A DNA stretch of 64,000 nucleotides from Hofstenia miamia (GCA_004352715.1 SCFE01000041.1:772917-836916), one strand, 5' to 3'. Shown: positions 1 through 13,170, counted from the first letter of the stretch. Notes: generated by a model from the sequence alone, not told the origin. Numbers and translations are program-made.

Positions 1-250
1 AACTTTTTTGTAGATTCAGCATAGCTCGTCTCGATTCAGCGCCTTTCAGATATGCCATTTTTAAGTAAACTTCAATTTTTACTATTTTTTGAAAGCATAT
101 TTAGACACTTGCAATGCATATTAGTTTAGAATTTCAAAAAAAAAATTTTTGAAAAATTTCATAGTATAAAGCTCAAGTATAAATAATCACATGCGTATAC
201 GGTGCCAGTATATACATATTCATATGCATATACATATACTTATGAATATA

Positions 251-295
<45 letters not shown>

Positions 296-2101
296 ACCAC
301 ACACTTATAATAATTTTAAGCAATAATTTACATGTTGAAAAATATCTCTTTTGAAATTAGTAGTACTTCATCACTTAACTCTATAACTATATATAAAAAG
401 TAATCAGGGGTCTGCCTGTTAATAAAATTTTACATTCATTATTAGGGAAAATGATCCAAGCAGAAATGGAACCTGATTTATTCAAGTAACTATGCTATTT
501 ATATAATATTAATTATACTTGAAAATTTCCAATTTAACTTCATTCACCAAATCCAACATTAAAATTATTAAAAATTTATAGTAAATACTAAATATTACAA
601 GCAAATGCACCAGATTTGCTAGAGGCCATCAATTTGTGCAAGTTAACTTTTGAAAAAGAATCCAAAATGTTTGAATTTATACATTACAATACATGTAATT
701 GTTAATGTGTTGAATATTACTTTTTTGTAAATTATTGCAATTATTTGTAAAACTGTTCACTTCAGATCTCATCTTGGTGAGATGAAATAAATTATTATCA
801 AATCACTGTCTCTGAATACTCCTAGATAAATTAAGCAAATTATGGATGCAATTTGACAAATTTGAGTAAAGCAAATATCAAATTTTTGGGAAATGTTTTC
901 ATGTTAATTTGCAGGAAAGTTCTAAAGTTCTGGTTTTCAAAGTTTTCTACTGCTAAATGCGTAAAGTTCACTTCCAGTAATTACTAGATAAAGCCAAGTG
1001 GACACAAATATGTATTTCTTCATTTTACTTTTTCTTACACATACATGTATGTGTAGAATATCCTAACAGTTCGCAGTGTTTGTTATTTGGATGATCTTGA
1101 TTTGATAAGGTAGTAATGGTGCAAAGTACTAAATTAGTATACCTCACTTGAATACCATTAGAAATATATTTACAATACAAAACAATCTTTTGCAATCTAT
1201 AAAAATTTAAAATATAAACTTTGATAATAAACTAAAATGTTGATTCAGAGTATATTCTTTCTTTCAGCAGTGTGAATATTTGTTAACTAAAGACAGATTT
1301 TAAAGTCGGACCTAATGGAACTTATAAAATTTGATAATCAAATTTAACATTATTGCTTTCTGTATTTTTCGTACATTACTTTATATTATCTGTAACTTGG
1401 AAGAGTGTTGCAACATAAAATACAAGCTTGAAAATAATTTGCATCATATTAAAAATGATTAAGAAATTTGCATGTGGAAATTTAATATATTTCTACTCTG
1501 TGAAGTTATTTAATTTCAGCCTAACTATTTCAAACCTTATATTTGCTATCTTGGTTTCGAGGCATACATGAAACAATTGAAATGTCTTGGAAGCTTGAAA
1601 GAATTTTTCAATGCTTTCAAACTATAGTAACAAGATCGCAATATATTTTTTCAGCTACTGCCAAATTCAATAATGCATAAATGTCTCCAAATGCTTGCAA
1701 AATAAATATAATTTAATGTACATTTGCACTACACACAGTTTTTTACTAATTCGTTGATTATGCAATTAAATAATATTTTGAAATAGTGTATAAATTCATG
1801 GAAAATTTCGTATGTGTTGCCAATCTATGGAATGATTCGTAATACTCTAGCACCTCAATAAGTTTTTTTAAGACAGTTACATACATTTTACGACCATTTG
1901 CAAGTGGAAAAAAGTCACCTAATGAACATGTTTATAAATTATCAAACATAATCTTAAAACAGCATTGCATGTCTGCATTTAAATTTTTTCACAATGTACT
2001 ATGATTTTTGAAATAATAAATAAATAGTATTTTAAATAGCTAGCTGTGTTTGAATACTATTAATCTATAATTAGAAAAGTTGCTTTACATATTTTACCAC
2101 T
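1..2101. other. Intergenic AT-rich DNA
   Basis: No reading frame with recognisable protein similarity is seen on either strand. The only clear structure is a pure (TA)n microsatellite at 254-292. The rest is AT-rich unique-looking sequence lying 3' of the minus-strand receptor gene that ends at 2102. Confidence 0.6.
254..292. repeat. (TA)n microsatellite
   Basis: About 19 uninterrupted TA dinucleotides. Similar tracts recur through the window and often sit at the edges of assembly gaps. Confidence 0.95.
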
Positions 2102-3081
2102 TTACCCACAAAAACTGCAAATTTTATAATTCGACAACACAAAGCGAAGCGATTTGCGGAATCCTTCATTTGTTAAATAATATATGAAGAAATTTACTGT
2201 ACAGTTAAAATTCCGGATATGCTCTGTTGTATACCATATTAAGTAATTTAAGGAACTTTCCCAAAATTTTGACCGCGTTTCATCGGTCCAAAAATAACTC
2301 ATTACTTGCATAACATAAAAAGGCAAGTATAAACTAACCATTATAAGGCAACAGGAAATTAATGTTATAGTCACTCGCAGGTCTTCTTTTTTTGGACCTT
2401 TCGCAAACTTTTTCTTGGCCACTGCTGACCGATACTTTAGGCCAATTATTATGGTTACATTTCCTGAAGATATTATAAACAAAGGAATTGAATAGCAAAA
2501 TATTAAGAAAATAATGGCATACAGCTCCTGATCTCTAATAATGCAGTTTTTTGCTTTCAGGAAAACCTTTCCACCATCCCAAATTAGAACTCCTTCTATA
2601 GTTTGGGTAAAGTATATTGAAGGAAATGAAACTAATAGAAATATTGCAGAGTAAGGCAAACTGTATGAGCTAGTGATTTTGTACTAAGCCTTCGTGCCAA
2701 GTTTACACTGAACACGTTAATAAGTCGATCTACTGTAATTATCACGACCATGTAAGTACTAAACAGCAAAGTGAACATGTGCATGAATTGCCAGTAATAG
2801 CAGTAATGAAAAAATCCGATGTACATAATTGAATTAGGCCAGAGATTGAAGGGAAGGTTGGCTGATACATAGCCAAGACAGTTTACGAGATCGGCAATTG
2901 CTAGGTAGGTTATGTATATCGAAGACGCATTGTTTTTAATAAATGGCTTACGTGTATTTATTAGTAAGATAATAGAATTAGTTGGAATGCCAATTACACC
3001 AACACAAATCATCAACGCAAGGCCGAGTTCATTCTTATAGAAAGGATTTGGATAGAAGATTGTCACGTTTGTCAAATTCAT
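2102..3081 (-). CDS. Rhodopsin-class GPCR, paralogue 1 (one frameshift)
   Basis: Seven-transmembrane receptor of the plasma membrane, about 326 residues if the reading break is spanned. The first part (3081 down to about 2657) holds TM1 (GIPTNS), TM2 (LAIADL), TM3 ending in DRLINVF and the start of TM4. The second part, in another frame from about 2659 to 2102, holds TM4-TM7: the third loop KGPKKEDLRVTITL, the TM6 block SLYLPFY and the TM7 block TVNFFIYY. The two frames meet inside TM4 and fit the other two receptors if one base has been lost near 2655-2662; no other stop interrupts the gene. The start is ATG at 3081, giving MNLTNVT with two N-glycosylation sequons; upstream in-frame codons lack a better start. 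No intron is needed. It is clearly more diverged than paralogues 2 and 3 are from each other. It may be a recent pseudogene or a base-calling error in a live gene. The ligand is unknown. Confidence 0.82.
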
Positions 3082-3135
3082 TGAAAATGAAAAAAAATCA
3101 TGGCAATGCAAAAATTAAAAGGTTCAGCTGAAATT

Positions 3136-3142
3136 TGATTGG
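3136..3142 (-). promoter_or_regulatory. CCAAT box upstream of GPCR 1
   Basis: CCAATCA on the minus strand ends 54 bases before the ATG at 3081. The same 7-mer in the same orientation ends 55 bases before the ATG of paralogue 2, and an inverted copy lies upstream of paralogue 3. The position suits a promoter-proximal NF-Y-type site, but the transcription start is not known. Confidence 0.4.
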
Positions 3143-4299
3143 ATGATACACATTCAAAATTGCTTCAAATTTCATTCCCTGTTAGCTAAGATTGGCTATA
3201 TCTTTTAAATTTAGTAGATAAAATCAAATGTCACTAAAAATGTAATATAACCTGGAGTAGGGTCCGTACCGGGGCACGGGCTTCTATACTACGGACATAC
3301 GGCCGGGCATAAGAGCTCTTATTTGTTGTTGATCGAAGATAATATTTCTTAAAACCATTTCTTTAAGTTATATAGTTGATTAATATCAATTTTCTGTTGA
3401 AGTCTATATATTTGTGTATATGTACTTCGTGTAACAGTAACCTACATGTAAATTTATGGCAGAAATTATAACAATTACATAAAATATTACACTAGGCCAC
3501 ATAAAACTAATGGCCTTCATCCAGTTTAAAGAGTTCAATTTTTTTACAGCCATATTCTGATAATTGATAAAATTATAGCACTTAGGTATACTCAATAAAA
3601 AATTTCTTGTTTCTTAGAAAAAATATCTTGAAATTTTATGAAATTAAAAGAATTTCATCTTGACATACAACACTTGAGTGAGCAATCTCTTGAAATGGTA
3701 CTTTCAAAATAACATTTTATTATCAAAAAGACAATTTTTAGTGTAATATATAAGAGACTTATATCTAGAAAATAATTATTTCTAAAAAATATATTTTAAG
3801 GATGTACACAACGCAAATTCATTTATTTGTGATAGTAGCAGTGCAAGATTTCACCAGTGTTGAATAACTTTCATGCTCACAATTTGCCAAAGCAGAGACA
3901 CAATTTCATTTATGCAAATGATTTACATAAATGTGACGAAATGTCATTGTATATATGTTTTAACAATTTGTAAATAAAAATGTACAAATATATTTTTGAA
4001 TACATAACAATAAATACTTGTACTAAACTAATTGCTAATTCGTTACACTGAGATTCAATTTGTCATAAATTATTCCTATATATCATTATTGAATTAAAAA
4101 AGTTTTTGAAATAAGAAAATAATATCTAAAAAAATAAGAAGTTATGTTTCAATTTTCATCAAAGAAATTGATTTACTATAAAAATAGATTTTTATAATGT
4201 AAGAAGTGCAAGTGGTTAACTTCCATATCGCTTGAATGGAATTAATGTAATACTTTTTGTACAATATCATACAAGAAGTGCAGTGTAATTTCAATTTAA
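3143..4299. other. Intergenic, no gene recognised
   Basis: AT-rich sequence without recognisable coding content. A short GC-rich patch at 3250-3320 (GGGTCCGTACCGGGGCACGG) resembles terminal sequence of decayed DNA transposons but no partner end was found. Confidence 0.5.
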
Positions 4300-5740
4300 T
4301 TATTTTCATACTATTTGGTGTGCTATCAATTATGGTTAGGGCCCGGATTTATTTATAGTACAGGATGTAAATCTGCTAGAATGTATGGTCTTGTGAAAAC
4401 TCTCAGGAATCTGAAAAATCCATTGTATAGACCTATATTTAGTGTAATAGACAATCAGAGCTATCACCTCCATAAATATTTGGGCAGTATTATTAAACGA
4501 TTCATTCCATATAAATATATTCTGAAATATACTGAAGACTGAATTAAAAAGTTATTATTAATACCAAGAAGATGAAAATCTTCATTTTGTCAGCTATGAT
4601 GTGAAATCTTTTTTTACTAACATACCACTTGAAAAAACCATAAAGCACAATTTGAAAATCATTTCTGAGAATAGTTTGGAAATCAGTCATCAAGTTTTAC
4701 ATTAACTAATAAACTTAGCATGCAAATATGTTCATTTTACATTCAATAATTTTTTATACGAAGAAATTGATGGAATCCCAATGAGATCTCCCCTAAGCCT
4801 TAAAATCAATATTTTTGCAATGAGCATAACTAAAAATGAAATAGAAAGTCATGAAGATCAACCTATCTCTATCATCGATATGTTGATGACATCATTGCCG
4901 CATTTAAAACAAAAGAAAAAGATAATCATATTTCAAAGTTTCTTAAATAACATCTGTAAAAACCTTCAACTTACAAATTATCATGAAATTGATAAAAGTT
5001 TGAATTTGAACATTCTAGATATTACAATATCAAAGAATAAAAATAAACTAATTACGAAAAATTTACAAAAACAGATCTGTATATGCCATTCAAGTCATAT
5101 GGGATAAAGTTCCTAAGAAAAGTACAGTTAAGTGACTAGTAGATAAAATATTTACAAGTTGTTCAAATAATGAAAATTTAACAAAGAGCCTAGACTAACT
5201 TATTATTGATCTATTGAAAATGCTTCTCCACAAGAATAAATTAACAAAACCATCAATGCTAAATTCAAATACCATAACAATAAAAAACGTTGACATAGAA
5301 AAAACAAAGATATTTTGGACATTACCTTATATCAAAAAGAATGCCGCAACATTAAAGGAACAACTCAAAATGTTAAACAAAGATCTTTTAGCATCAAAAA
5401 TTTGTCCAATATTAACTTCAATTACAACACAAGCTATTTTCACAAACAAAGATAAAATACCCATTGATTTGTCTTCTGGACTCGTTTATAATTACAACTA
5501 TTATGAATGCAATTATTCATACATCGGCAAGAGAAGACGACATTTAAGCACAAGAATGGAAAAAACATATGCGAGGTCATCTTAATTCAGAAATATTTTT
5601 ACATGCACACCCACCAAAACGAAATAATTCTAACATAATATTGCAATTAATTTCTTGAAAGATCTTTAATATACAAGCAAAAAGGCTTAGCAAGCTAAAT
5701 ATATTTTGAAAAAGACGAAAAAGACAGCGGTTAATTATTT
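4300..5740 (+). mobile_element. Penelope-like retroelement remnant (RT + GIY-YIG)
   Basis: Decayed Penelope-like element in which the protein is split over several frames. In order: an RT N-terminal block (RMYGLVKTLRNLKNPLYRPI, about 4375-4440), the RT motif A-like string SYDVKSFFTNIPLEKTI (about 4590-4645), a template-grip block (EIDGIPMRSPLS, about 4765-4800), a catalytic YVDD box in HRYVDDIIAAF (about 4874-4910), the linker and then the C-terminal endonuclease with NYSYIGKRRRHLSTRM (about 5510-5560) followed by HLNSEIFLHAHPP in another frame. RT followed by a GIY-YIG nuclease is the diagnostic order of EN+ Penelope-like elements, which prime on nicked target DNA. Frameshifts near 4540, 4780, 4870 and 5575 show it is dead. 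Confidence 0.85.
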
Positions 5741-5799
5741 CGAAAATAACAAATTAGAATGTCGAAAAGCGTCAATAATATAAGATTTTCTTCTCATAA

Positions 5800-5801
<2 letters not shown>

Positions 5802-5833
<32 letters not shown>
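5802..5833. repeat. (TA)n microsatellite
   Basis: Pure AT dinucleotide tract immediately downstream of the Penelope-like remnant. Confidence 0.9.
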
Positions 5834-5836
<3 letters not shown>

Positions 5837-5839
5837 CAA

Positions 5840-7890
5840 AAATAACTGAAGCCTTACTACGTAAAGATCATGAAAAATCAATGATATTAAATAGATAATG
5901 AACATAGAACTTCCCCAGGATATAATTTTGTCTATATATTTGCGAAATGTTGCTTAGTTTTTCTGAGAGTGTAGTCGGTTGCCTCTATAACAGTTTTTTG
6001 CTATAATGGTTAGAGATATTTTTTTGGTTTTGACTTCATAAAGGTCTCGCTAATGATGACAGTGCTAAGCTGGTACTATTGAAATGCATGAATGGATTTG
6101 GACGCAACTTTTTTCATTTTGCATTTCAAAAATTGTATAGTTAGCCTATCAAATAGTCTTTTTAGCTAGTATTTGTAGAATTCTGTCAACCGGTATTGCA
6201 ATCTAAGATGTAATTGATTACTTTTAGGTGGCTGCTGTCATCCAGACCAACCCATCTTTGCAGATGATATGTATATTATTATAAATGATTATACCTAAAT
6301 CTCACACTACAATGCAATGGTTAATATCTTTGATTTTTATCTAATTTTTTGACATTCATTTGCTCTGCTAAGATATTTAATCAACTTTGGTTAAAATTTA
6401 AAAATATGACTAAGCTCTGTCCAAAAAATCCTCATCTAGCATGATTATTTGAAATAGTCGAGATTCTAGGGGGTATTATTTATGTCATTGTACATGTATT
6501 CAGAGTGTAATTGGCGATTAGTTAGTCCCCAAGCGTTTGAAAAAAGACGTTCTTCAATAATTTGTTTGAATAATCAAGGGCTGTGAATTCTTTTCCTTTT
6601 CATTGGAAAAACAACTAGGTCTATGATAATGAATGTAGAATTCATCTCAGGGGCCTTTAACACTAAATTTGATTAGCCTCAATGTTCAACTTTTATTTAT
6701 AAGCACAATGTCTTTAAAATGAATATATTTGAAGAGCTTAAGGTGTAGACACTAGAATACATGCAGTCAACACAGCACTGAGCACAATTCATCTCTTTGA
6801 AACAGCTGAAAAACCTGCAATATCTGTGTTTACAATCAATCAATAGTTTGGTTTATGACTATGCAGTTAATGAGTGCAAACCTTTTTGATATAAATTTAT
6901 ATATATATATATATATATATATCAGTGGCATAGCAAAAAGGTAGCTACCACTGAAATATTTCAAGCTACCCCAACATTAATGGAAAACGAAATACATGCC
7001 GCAAAATTGTAAGGTTCATTAACACAAATTTTATATTCTGATAAAATATTTAATCATCAAATAGAAATTTGTGGAATTGATTTTTACGTTTTCCTTCATT
7101 ATTTTTTTATATTACAATTATATTAATAAAACACCTGATGCATTGAAGATGCTACACTTACACAAATACTTTTTCTTCCCTATGTCTGTATCTAGGATAA
7201 TTACAGAAAGCAATGAATGATTATTTACTTGACTAGTCAAGGGCCAACAAAAACAATGAAATCGGAATAATGTAATATAATAAGGGACATATGTTTATTT
7301 AACAGTTATTTTTGGCATATATGTTTTTGAAATACAGAACAAACATTGTAAGGCGTTTGTAAACCAATCCACTAACTCTAAGCACCGAAAACTTCTGATC
7401 TCATACAATTGAAATCTTCATCTATTATCAAAATTTTTTTATTCTACAACTCTAAAAATGATTTTCAGGAAACGATAAAAATATTCATCACAATTCAATA
7501 TCTTGTAAAAATGCTATCAATAAACTTTAGAGATTATTGCCCTACTTGACCCTCATTCTAATAAAACTAAAATTCAAAAACTTAGGTAATAACATGTCTA
7601 CAAATTTTACATTAATGGAAATTTCAACTATAAAATTTTATTTTCTTTTATTTTTATTGAATTTATTTCTTAGTTTTATACCTGAAGTTAAATTTTTTGT
7701 GTACTGCATAGTTTTTGAGACAGATCTGTATTTTGCTTTAACTTAAATTTTACATATCAATTATATGTAAAATTTTGCATTTAATTAATCTTAATTTTGA
7801 GGATTTATTTTAACTGCTCATAGCTCAAAAACCAAAAACAATATTCTAAAAATCTGAAATTCCCACAGGGTAGAGAAATGAATCCTTTTT
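5840..7890. other. Intergenic, repeats only
   Basis: No protein-coding gene recognised. A (TA)n tract lies at about 6896-6921. Directly after it, at about 6923, is CAGTGGCATAGC, which resembles the first bases of hAT transposons, but no matching far end was identified. The short frame at 7537-7746 has no recognisable domain and biased composition. Confidence 0.5.
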
Positions 7891-7899
7891 CACTCATGT

Positions 7900-8235
7900 T
7901 TCAAAAGCCATCTTGGGCTTTATCAATTTCTGTACATATTACTGTGGTTGTCAAATCATCAGCATATTTTACAATAGAATTGTTCTCATGGATAGGCTTT
8001 ATTTCATTTATGATTAACTGGAAATAATCTAGGGCCACTTACTGTGACTTCAGGAGCGCCCTTTGATTTGACTTTAGCAGTTGAATATACACCTTGGAAT
8101 TTTGTAATAAGATTTTTTCTCTTAGAAATGAATTATTCCGTGATAAATATTAACGAATATCTTCATATTGATCTAATATATTAAGTAAAACATCGTGTTT
8201 AACAATGTTAAAAGCTTTTACAACGTACACCATAA
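7900..8235 (-). mobile_element. LINE reverse transcriptase fragment
   Basis: Minus-strand translation gives scattered non-LTR reverse transcriptase motifs: VVKAFNIVKHDVLLNIL (the AF..V.H..LL block) near 8235-8180 and IVKYADDLTTTVICTE (catalytic YADD) near 7975-7925. Several frameshifts and stops separate them, so it is a dead 5'- and 3'-truncated copy. The clade is not determinable; CR1/Jockey-like is plausible. Confidence 0.65.
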
Positions 8236-8243
8236 GTATTCGT

Positions 8244-8681
8244 CAGTGGCGCAGTCAAAAGGAGGCTTACTTGAAGCATACAAAAAGTAAGAGAGCTTAG
8301 TCAATGGAAAAGAACACACTGTAGAGGCACTTGTAAAAAAGAAAGTTAAAAAATGAAGTGATACTGAAAAAAAACTTAATCAGGTTAAGAGCTACAGTTC
8401 TAGGAGGCTTAGTTATTATTTTGTTTAATTTCTACCTCTTCATCTTGCTTCCAGACAAAAAAAGCTGGTTATCTATGCTGCAGTTGTGGGAGGGTTCAAC
8501 TTCATGTCCCCTAACAAAGTTGAAGTTGGGTCCTCCCAGAACTGTAGCTCTTAACCTGATTATTTGACGATTTTTTTCAGCATCACTAAATTTTTTAACT
8601 TTCTTATTTTACAGGTGTTCCTACACCTATTTTTTTTGGTTTCGTATAGTGCTTGGTTTCCTATTCAATGCGTTTAGTCAG
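8244..8681. mobile_element. Foldback (long inverted repeat) element
   Basis: Two arms, 8321-8407 and 8532-8624, are imperfect reverse complements over about 87-93 bases with a loop of about 124 bases. The innermost 28 bases, containing CAGGTTAAGAGCTACAGTTC, are nearly identical between arms. Weaker complementarity (AGCATACAAAA against TTTCGTATAGTGCT) extends to about 8260 and 8655, and the left edge begins CAGTGGCGCAG. The loop has further short inverted repeats around GTTCAACTTC and GTTGAAGTTGG. No coding content. This is typical of a non-autonomous foldback DNA transposon. Confidence 0.7.
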
Positions 8682-8716
8682 TTATTGTAAATAATAATAT
8701 ATATATATATATAATA

Positions 8717-9716
8717 NNNNNNNNNNNNNNNNNNNNNNNNNNNNNNNNNNNNNNNNNNNNNNNNNNNNNNNNNNNNNNNNNNNNNNNNNNNNNNNNNNNN
8801 NNNNNNNNNNNNNNNNNNNNNNNNNNNNNNNNNNNNNNNNNNNNNNNNNNNNNNNNNNNNNNNNNNNNNNNNNNNNNNNNNNNNNNNNNNNNNNNNNNNN
8901 NNNNNNNNNNNNNNNNNNNNNNNNNNNNNNNNNNNNNNNNNNNNNNNNNNNNNNNNNNNNNNNNNNNNNNNNNNNNNNNNNNNNNNNNNNNNNNNNNNNN
9001 NNNNNNNNNNNNNNNNNNNNNNNNNNNNNNNNNNNNNNNNNNNNNNNNNNNNNNNNNNNNNNNNNNNNNNNNNNNNNNNNNNNNNNNNNNNNNNNNNNNN
9101 NNNNNNNNNNNNNNNNNNNNNNNNNNNNNNNNNNNNNNNNNNNNNNNNNNNNNNNNNNNNNNNNNNNNNNNNNNNNNNNNNNNNNNNNNNNNNNNNNNNN
9201 NNNNNNNNNNNNNNNNNNNNNNNNNNNNNNNNNNNNNNNNNNNNNNNNNNNNNNNNNNNNNNNNNNNNNNNNNNNNNNNNNNNNNNNNNNNNNNNNNNNN
9301 NNNNNNNNNNNNNNNNNNNNNNNNNNNNNNNNNNNNNNNNNNNNNNNNNNNNNNNNNNNNNNNNNNNNNNNNNNNNNNNNNNNNNNNNNNNNNNNNNNNN
9401 NNNNNNNNNNNNNNNNNNNNNNNNNNNNNNNNNNNNNNNNNNNNNNNNNNNNNNNNNNNNNNNNNNNNNNNNNNNNNNNNNNNNNNNNNNNNNNNNNNNN
9501 NNNNNNNNNNNNNNNNNNNNNNNNNNNNNNNNNNNNNNNNNNNNNNNNNNNNNNNNNNNNNNNNNNNNNNNNNNNNNNNNNNNNNNNNNNNNNNNNNNNN
9601 NNNNNNNNNNNNNNNNNNNNNNNNNNNNNNNNNNNNNNNNNNNNNNNNNNNNNNNNNNNNNNNNNNNNNNNNNNNNNNNNNNNNNNNNNNNNNNNNNNNN
9701 NNNNNNNNNNNNNNNN
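8717..9716. other. Assembly gap (1000 N)
   Basis: Exactly 1000 N, preceded by a (TA)n tract at about 8696-8716. The round size suggests a placeholder of unknown true length. Confidence 0.99.
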
Positions 9717-9739
9717 AATTTTTTTACAAAACTATAAAC

Positions 9740-10245
9740 TACTTTATAATTAACTAAAATAATTGTAAATGATAAGATTTAAAATAGATGTAATATTTGA
9801 AATGTGTTCATTTGCTTTTTCAGTATGTTGGTCGGTTCTAATTTCTTTAAGTATAATGCTTCTCCTATTTTTGTATTGTTAGTTTTTATAATGATATTAA
9901 AATTGTCTTTTTTAATTTCATGATGATGTTGAAATATTTCAGTATTTAAATGCCCATTAGTATGGTCTTTTATGCGTTTCCCGAAATGGCAGCTTGTTTC
10001 TCCAATGTACAATTTGTTACAATTGTCACATTGATATTTATAATCTATTGAAGAAACTAAGTCTTCGGGAATGCTGTCTTTGTTCTTAAAAAGATGCTCA
10101 GTTTTCAAAGTACTAAAAATTGGAATAAGTCTTGATCTTATGAGCTTTTTATTGATATTCACCAAATTATTTGACAATTTCTTGATGTTGTTTTCTATAT
10201 ATGGAAGTTTCCAATATTTATTTTTGCTTCTCTTGTTCTTGCAAT
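9740..10245 (-). mobile_element. Penelope-like element C-terminal fragment (GIY-YIG)
   Basis: A mostly open minus-strand frame reads KYWKLPYIENNIKKL, then a linker (RLIPIFSTLKTEHLFKNKD), then a GIY-YIG nuclease domain with YKYQCDNCNKLYIGETSCHF, GKRIKDHTNGHLNTEIFQHH and a tail matching PLE C-termini. The paired cysteines before YIGET are the CCHH-type knuckle seen in Penelope endonucleases. The RT domain would lie upstream of 10245 but is not recognisable, so the copy is 5' truncated. It is better preserved than the copy at 4.3-5.7 kb. Confidence 0.85.
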
Positions 10246-13170
10246 AATATATATATAAATGTAAATGGGATTTGTCATGCGGTTTTTCGAAAGTCTGCTA
10301 TGGATTTACCTGGAATTACCAAAAAATTTTATAACATATTTATTGTTTAATCTAGCTTTACACGTGTTAAAGATTCATTTCTAGCTTTCAGGTGCAAAAA
10401 TTGTAAAAAATTTTCATCAAATTATAATTTTCAACGAAGAACCAATATTTTGTGTGAGTAAGTATTGTAATACCGTTAATGAATTCAGTGATTGTTGCTT
10501 TCGATTTAAAAAAATTCATGAAACAAAAGATAAATTATTTTTGATAGATGAAGCTGGAAAACCAAGAACATTTTAACTATTGCCTTGCTCGTTCGAAAGA
10601 AGTTCAAATAAAGAGAAAATATTTTGGGTTATTATTTTTGCAAATTTTTGTATGTGTAGAGCATATTTTACAAAAAATTCAGCATTTTAAAAGATATTTG
10701 AATTAAGAATTCTCGAAGATGCCTTAAAAATCTTTCTAAATTTTTAATTACGTAAAGGGACAATAGGAAAGTTTAATAAGTAAAATCGATGGAAATATAT
10801 CCATGCGAAACTAACGCATTACGTGAAATTTCGCCTGAAAATAGTAAAGACGCTAAATTTCTTCGATTTGAAAATACAATTAAATGTGGATTCAGGAATT
10901 AAGGAACAATATTATTTGAGGGGCTGTACCAATGGTGTAGGTACAGGGGCTCTGAGGGAATTGAAACCAAATCACTCTCTCCTCAGAGATAATAGAAGTA
11001 ACTTATTAGAACATTGCAATAAAACTGCAATAAAATGTTCTTTGCAGCCTCCTAAATTCCATGGGCTGAACTGAGGTGTTTGATTACAAAGCCTAAATTT
11101 TTCAAATATAAAAAATGTGATGATGAAATAAGTGCCACCTGGGATAATTATTGGAGGAGCTCCAGCCACCGCTGTTCATTAGCCTCTGGTTGGATTCGTG
11201 TCAACGGCTTAATACGATATTGTGGGTAGGGCCAAAATGCGAAAAGTAAAAAAGCGAAAACTAAACAAGTGACGTCAGAGATTTGACGTTTTTGTTATTG
11301 TGAGATACTATCGAAATGAGTTTGTGTTTAATAACAGCGCGGTTTCTTTAGAGATCCTTTTGTTCAATGTTTGATTGATCCTAATCCATCTGTACTTGGT
11401 GTAGTAATAACTTTTCAACTGTAACTATGTATCTCTAGAACAGCGGAAGTTTGCTTTAAATGAAACCCTTGCTTATGTTGTTTCTCTTGTTGGAAATACC
11501 TAGGATGCTACTGTTGCAATTTTCATTGACATACTATTTGTAATTGAAAATCGTACGTTACTAAATATAATATAGAAAAATAATTTCGTAGAGTTAAACT
11601 CAACTATTATTTCTGTGTAGGATATATTCCATATATCCATCCTAGTGTGTATCTTTGAAGAAACTTATTATGGTTCTTCATTGATGCATGCTTTGATTTA
11701 GATATATAACTACATTAACATTATTAAAAAAATTTAAAAATTTTTTTAACATTTATTAACATTAAAAGTAAGCTTTATTACTTATTAAATATTAAGTATC
11801 CATTTACTAACAAACAATTACAATGTATGGAATCAAACTCAACTGAATTTATATTCCGTTTTTGCGATTAATTAAAATCTGCCGTGCTGGAATTGATATG
11901 GGAATTTATCGTTGAAAGACAAAATTGTAATTATAGAGCAATATAAATTATTGCAATACATATTTTACTTTTTATATGCAAGTTCATTTACAAAAGTGGG
12001 TTTACTAAATATATTGTTTGGAAGTATGGCTAAATTTACATGCATGTATTCATTCTATTAAATAGAAAAAATAGGAATTCGTGAATATATCAATGGTTGT
12101 ATGTACAAACGCACAGACCTAACATGAAAACGTACTCTGGGTTGTTGTTAATGTCTTCCCTTTGCTTATATAAGTATACATTTTGGAACTGGTTCCACCC
12201 AGTCTAGCATTTTCGCAAAATGTGCTTTTTGCATCCACATTCATCTGATAATGCTGACTATTTTCCAGAATTTTTTGATTGTTAAGATTGATATCAATAT
12301 CGCCAATGCACATATTATTTGTTCCAAATGCACAAATACTATTTTTTATACAATATTTAAATAATTACACTTATTGTTTTTATCAATGCCGAATGCATCA
12401 GGTATCATATATTTTGCATTCAAAACGTCTTACAGAAGAGATTTTTTTAAAAAGCAGCAATGAATGCATTGCTCTGTTTTATGTAATTAATCTATTAATG
12501 TGTGTATAATCACAATTTCACTTTTAAGATACACTTTTACGCCATCTTACGTGAATTTGGAGCACCTCAACATTACAAAGCAAATGCCTTTATAGTAACT
12601 ATATTCCCGCAGTTACTAATATATAATTTACTTTACTGCATAATTTAATAAACTTGTGAAATAATTTACCTTTTAGCAACTTAATGGATTTATTGGATAT
12701 ATATATCATTATGTCTAAATTATAAACTTTGATTTGCTATGCATTCTTTAAGGATATGCATAAAAAATTGTGTATAAGATATGCACTATGTACATGGATT
12801 CAACATCGACTATGAAATAAATTGATTAAATAATAGCAGTTGTGTATTTTTTCATTTCTTATATTGCTTCCTTTTGATTTTGATATGCTGCAGCATAATT
12901 CAACATGTTAGGTACATTTTTAATAAGTTTTCATTCCCTCCCAAAATATTTCTTTGAGTTTAACATCATGAAGACTAAAGTGAGTTAAATAGAAACAAAA
13001 AGAATATAAGTGTAAAAATATCTTAGTACTCTCCTCTGAGAAAATGAGAAAATGTCCTCAACAGTTTTCATGCAATGAAAGCTTGCTGTTAGCCTTCAGC
13101 TACTCATACTCGTGTTTTTTAAAGATATGTTGTTGGGGGTGCAAATTTGTGCCGCCAATAAAAATATTTC
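10246..13170. other. Intergenic, no gene recognised
   Basis: AT-rich sequence with only short frames lacking known domains (for example 10823-11074, 12119-12313, 12279-12509). A small hairpin CTGTACC...GGTACAG lies near 10925-10951. A perfect CRE-type palindrome TGACGTCA occurs at 11270-11277 but has no gene next to it. Confidence 0.5.

Noticed and set aside
6480-6570. Minus-strand EERLFSNAWGLTNRQL-like string resembling a hAT C-terminus
   Set aside because: Too short and isolated, with frame breaks on both sides; not separable from chance.
4200-10300. Hammerhead ribozyme motifs expected in some Penelope-like elements
   Set aside because: CTGATGA-like strings in the window lack the paired stems and downstream GAAA core; none could be supported near the elements.
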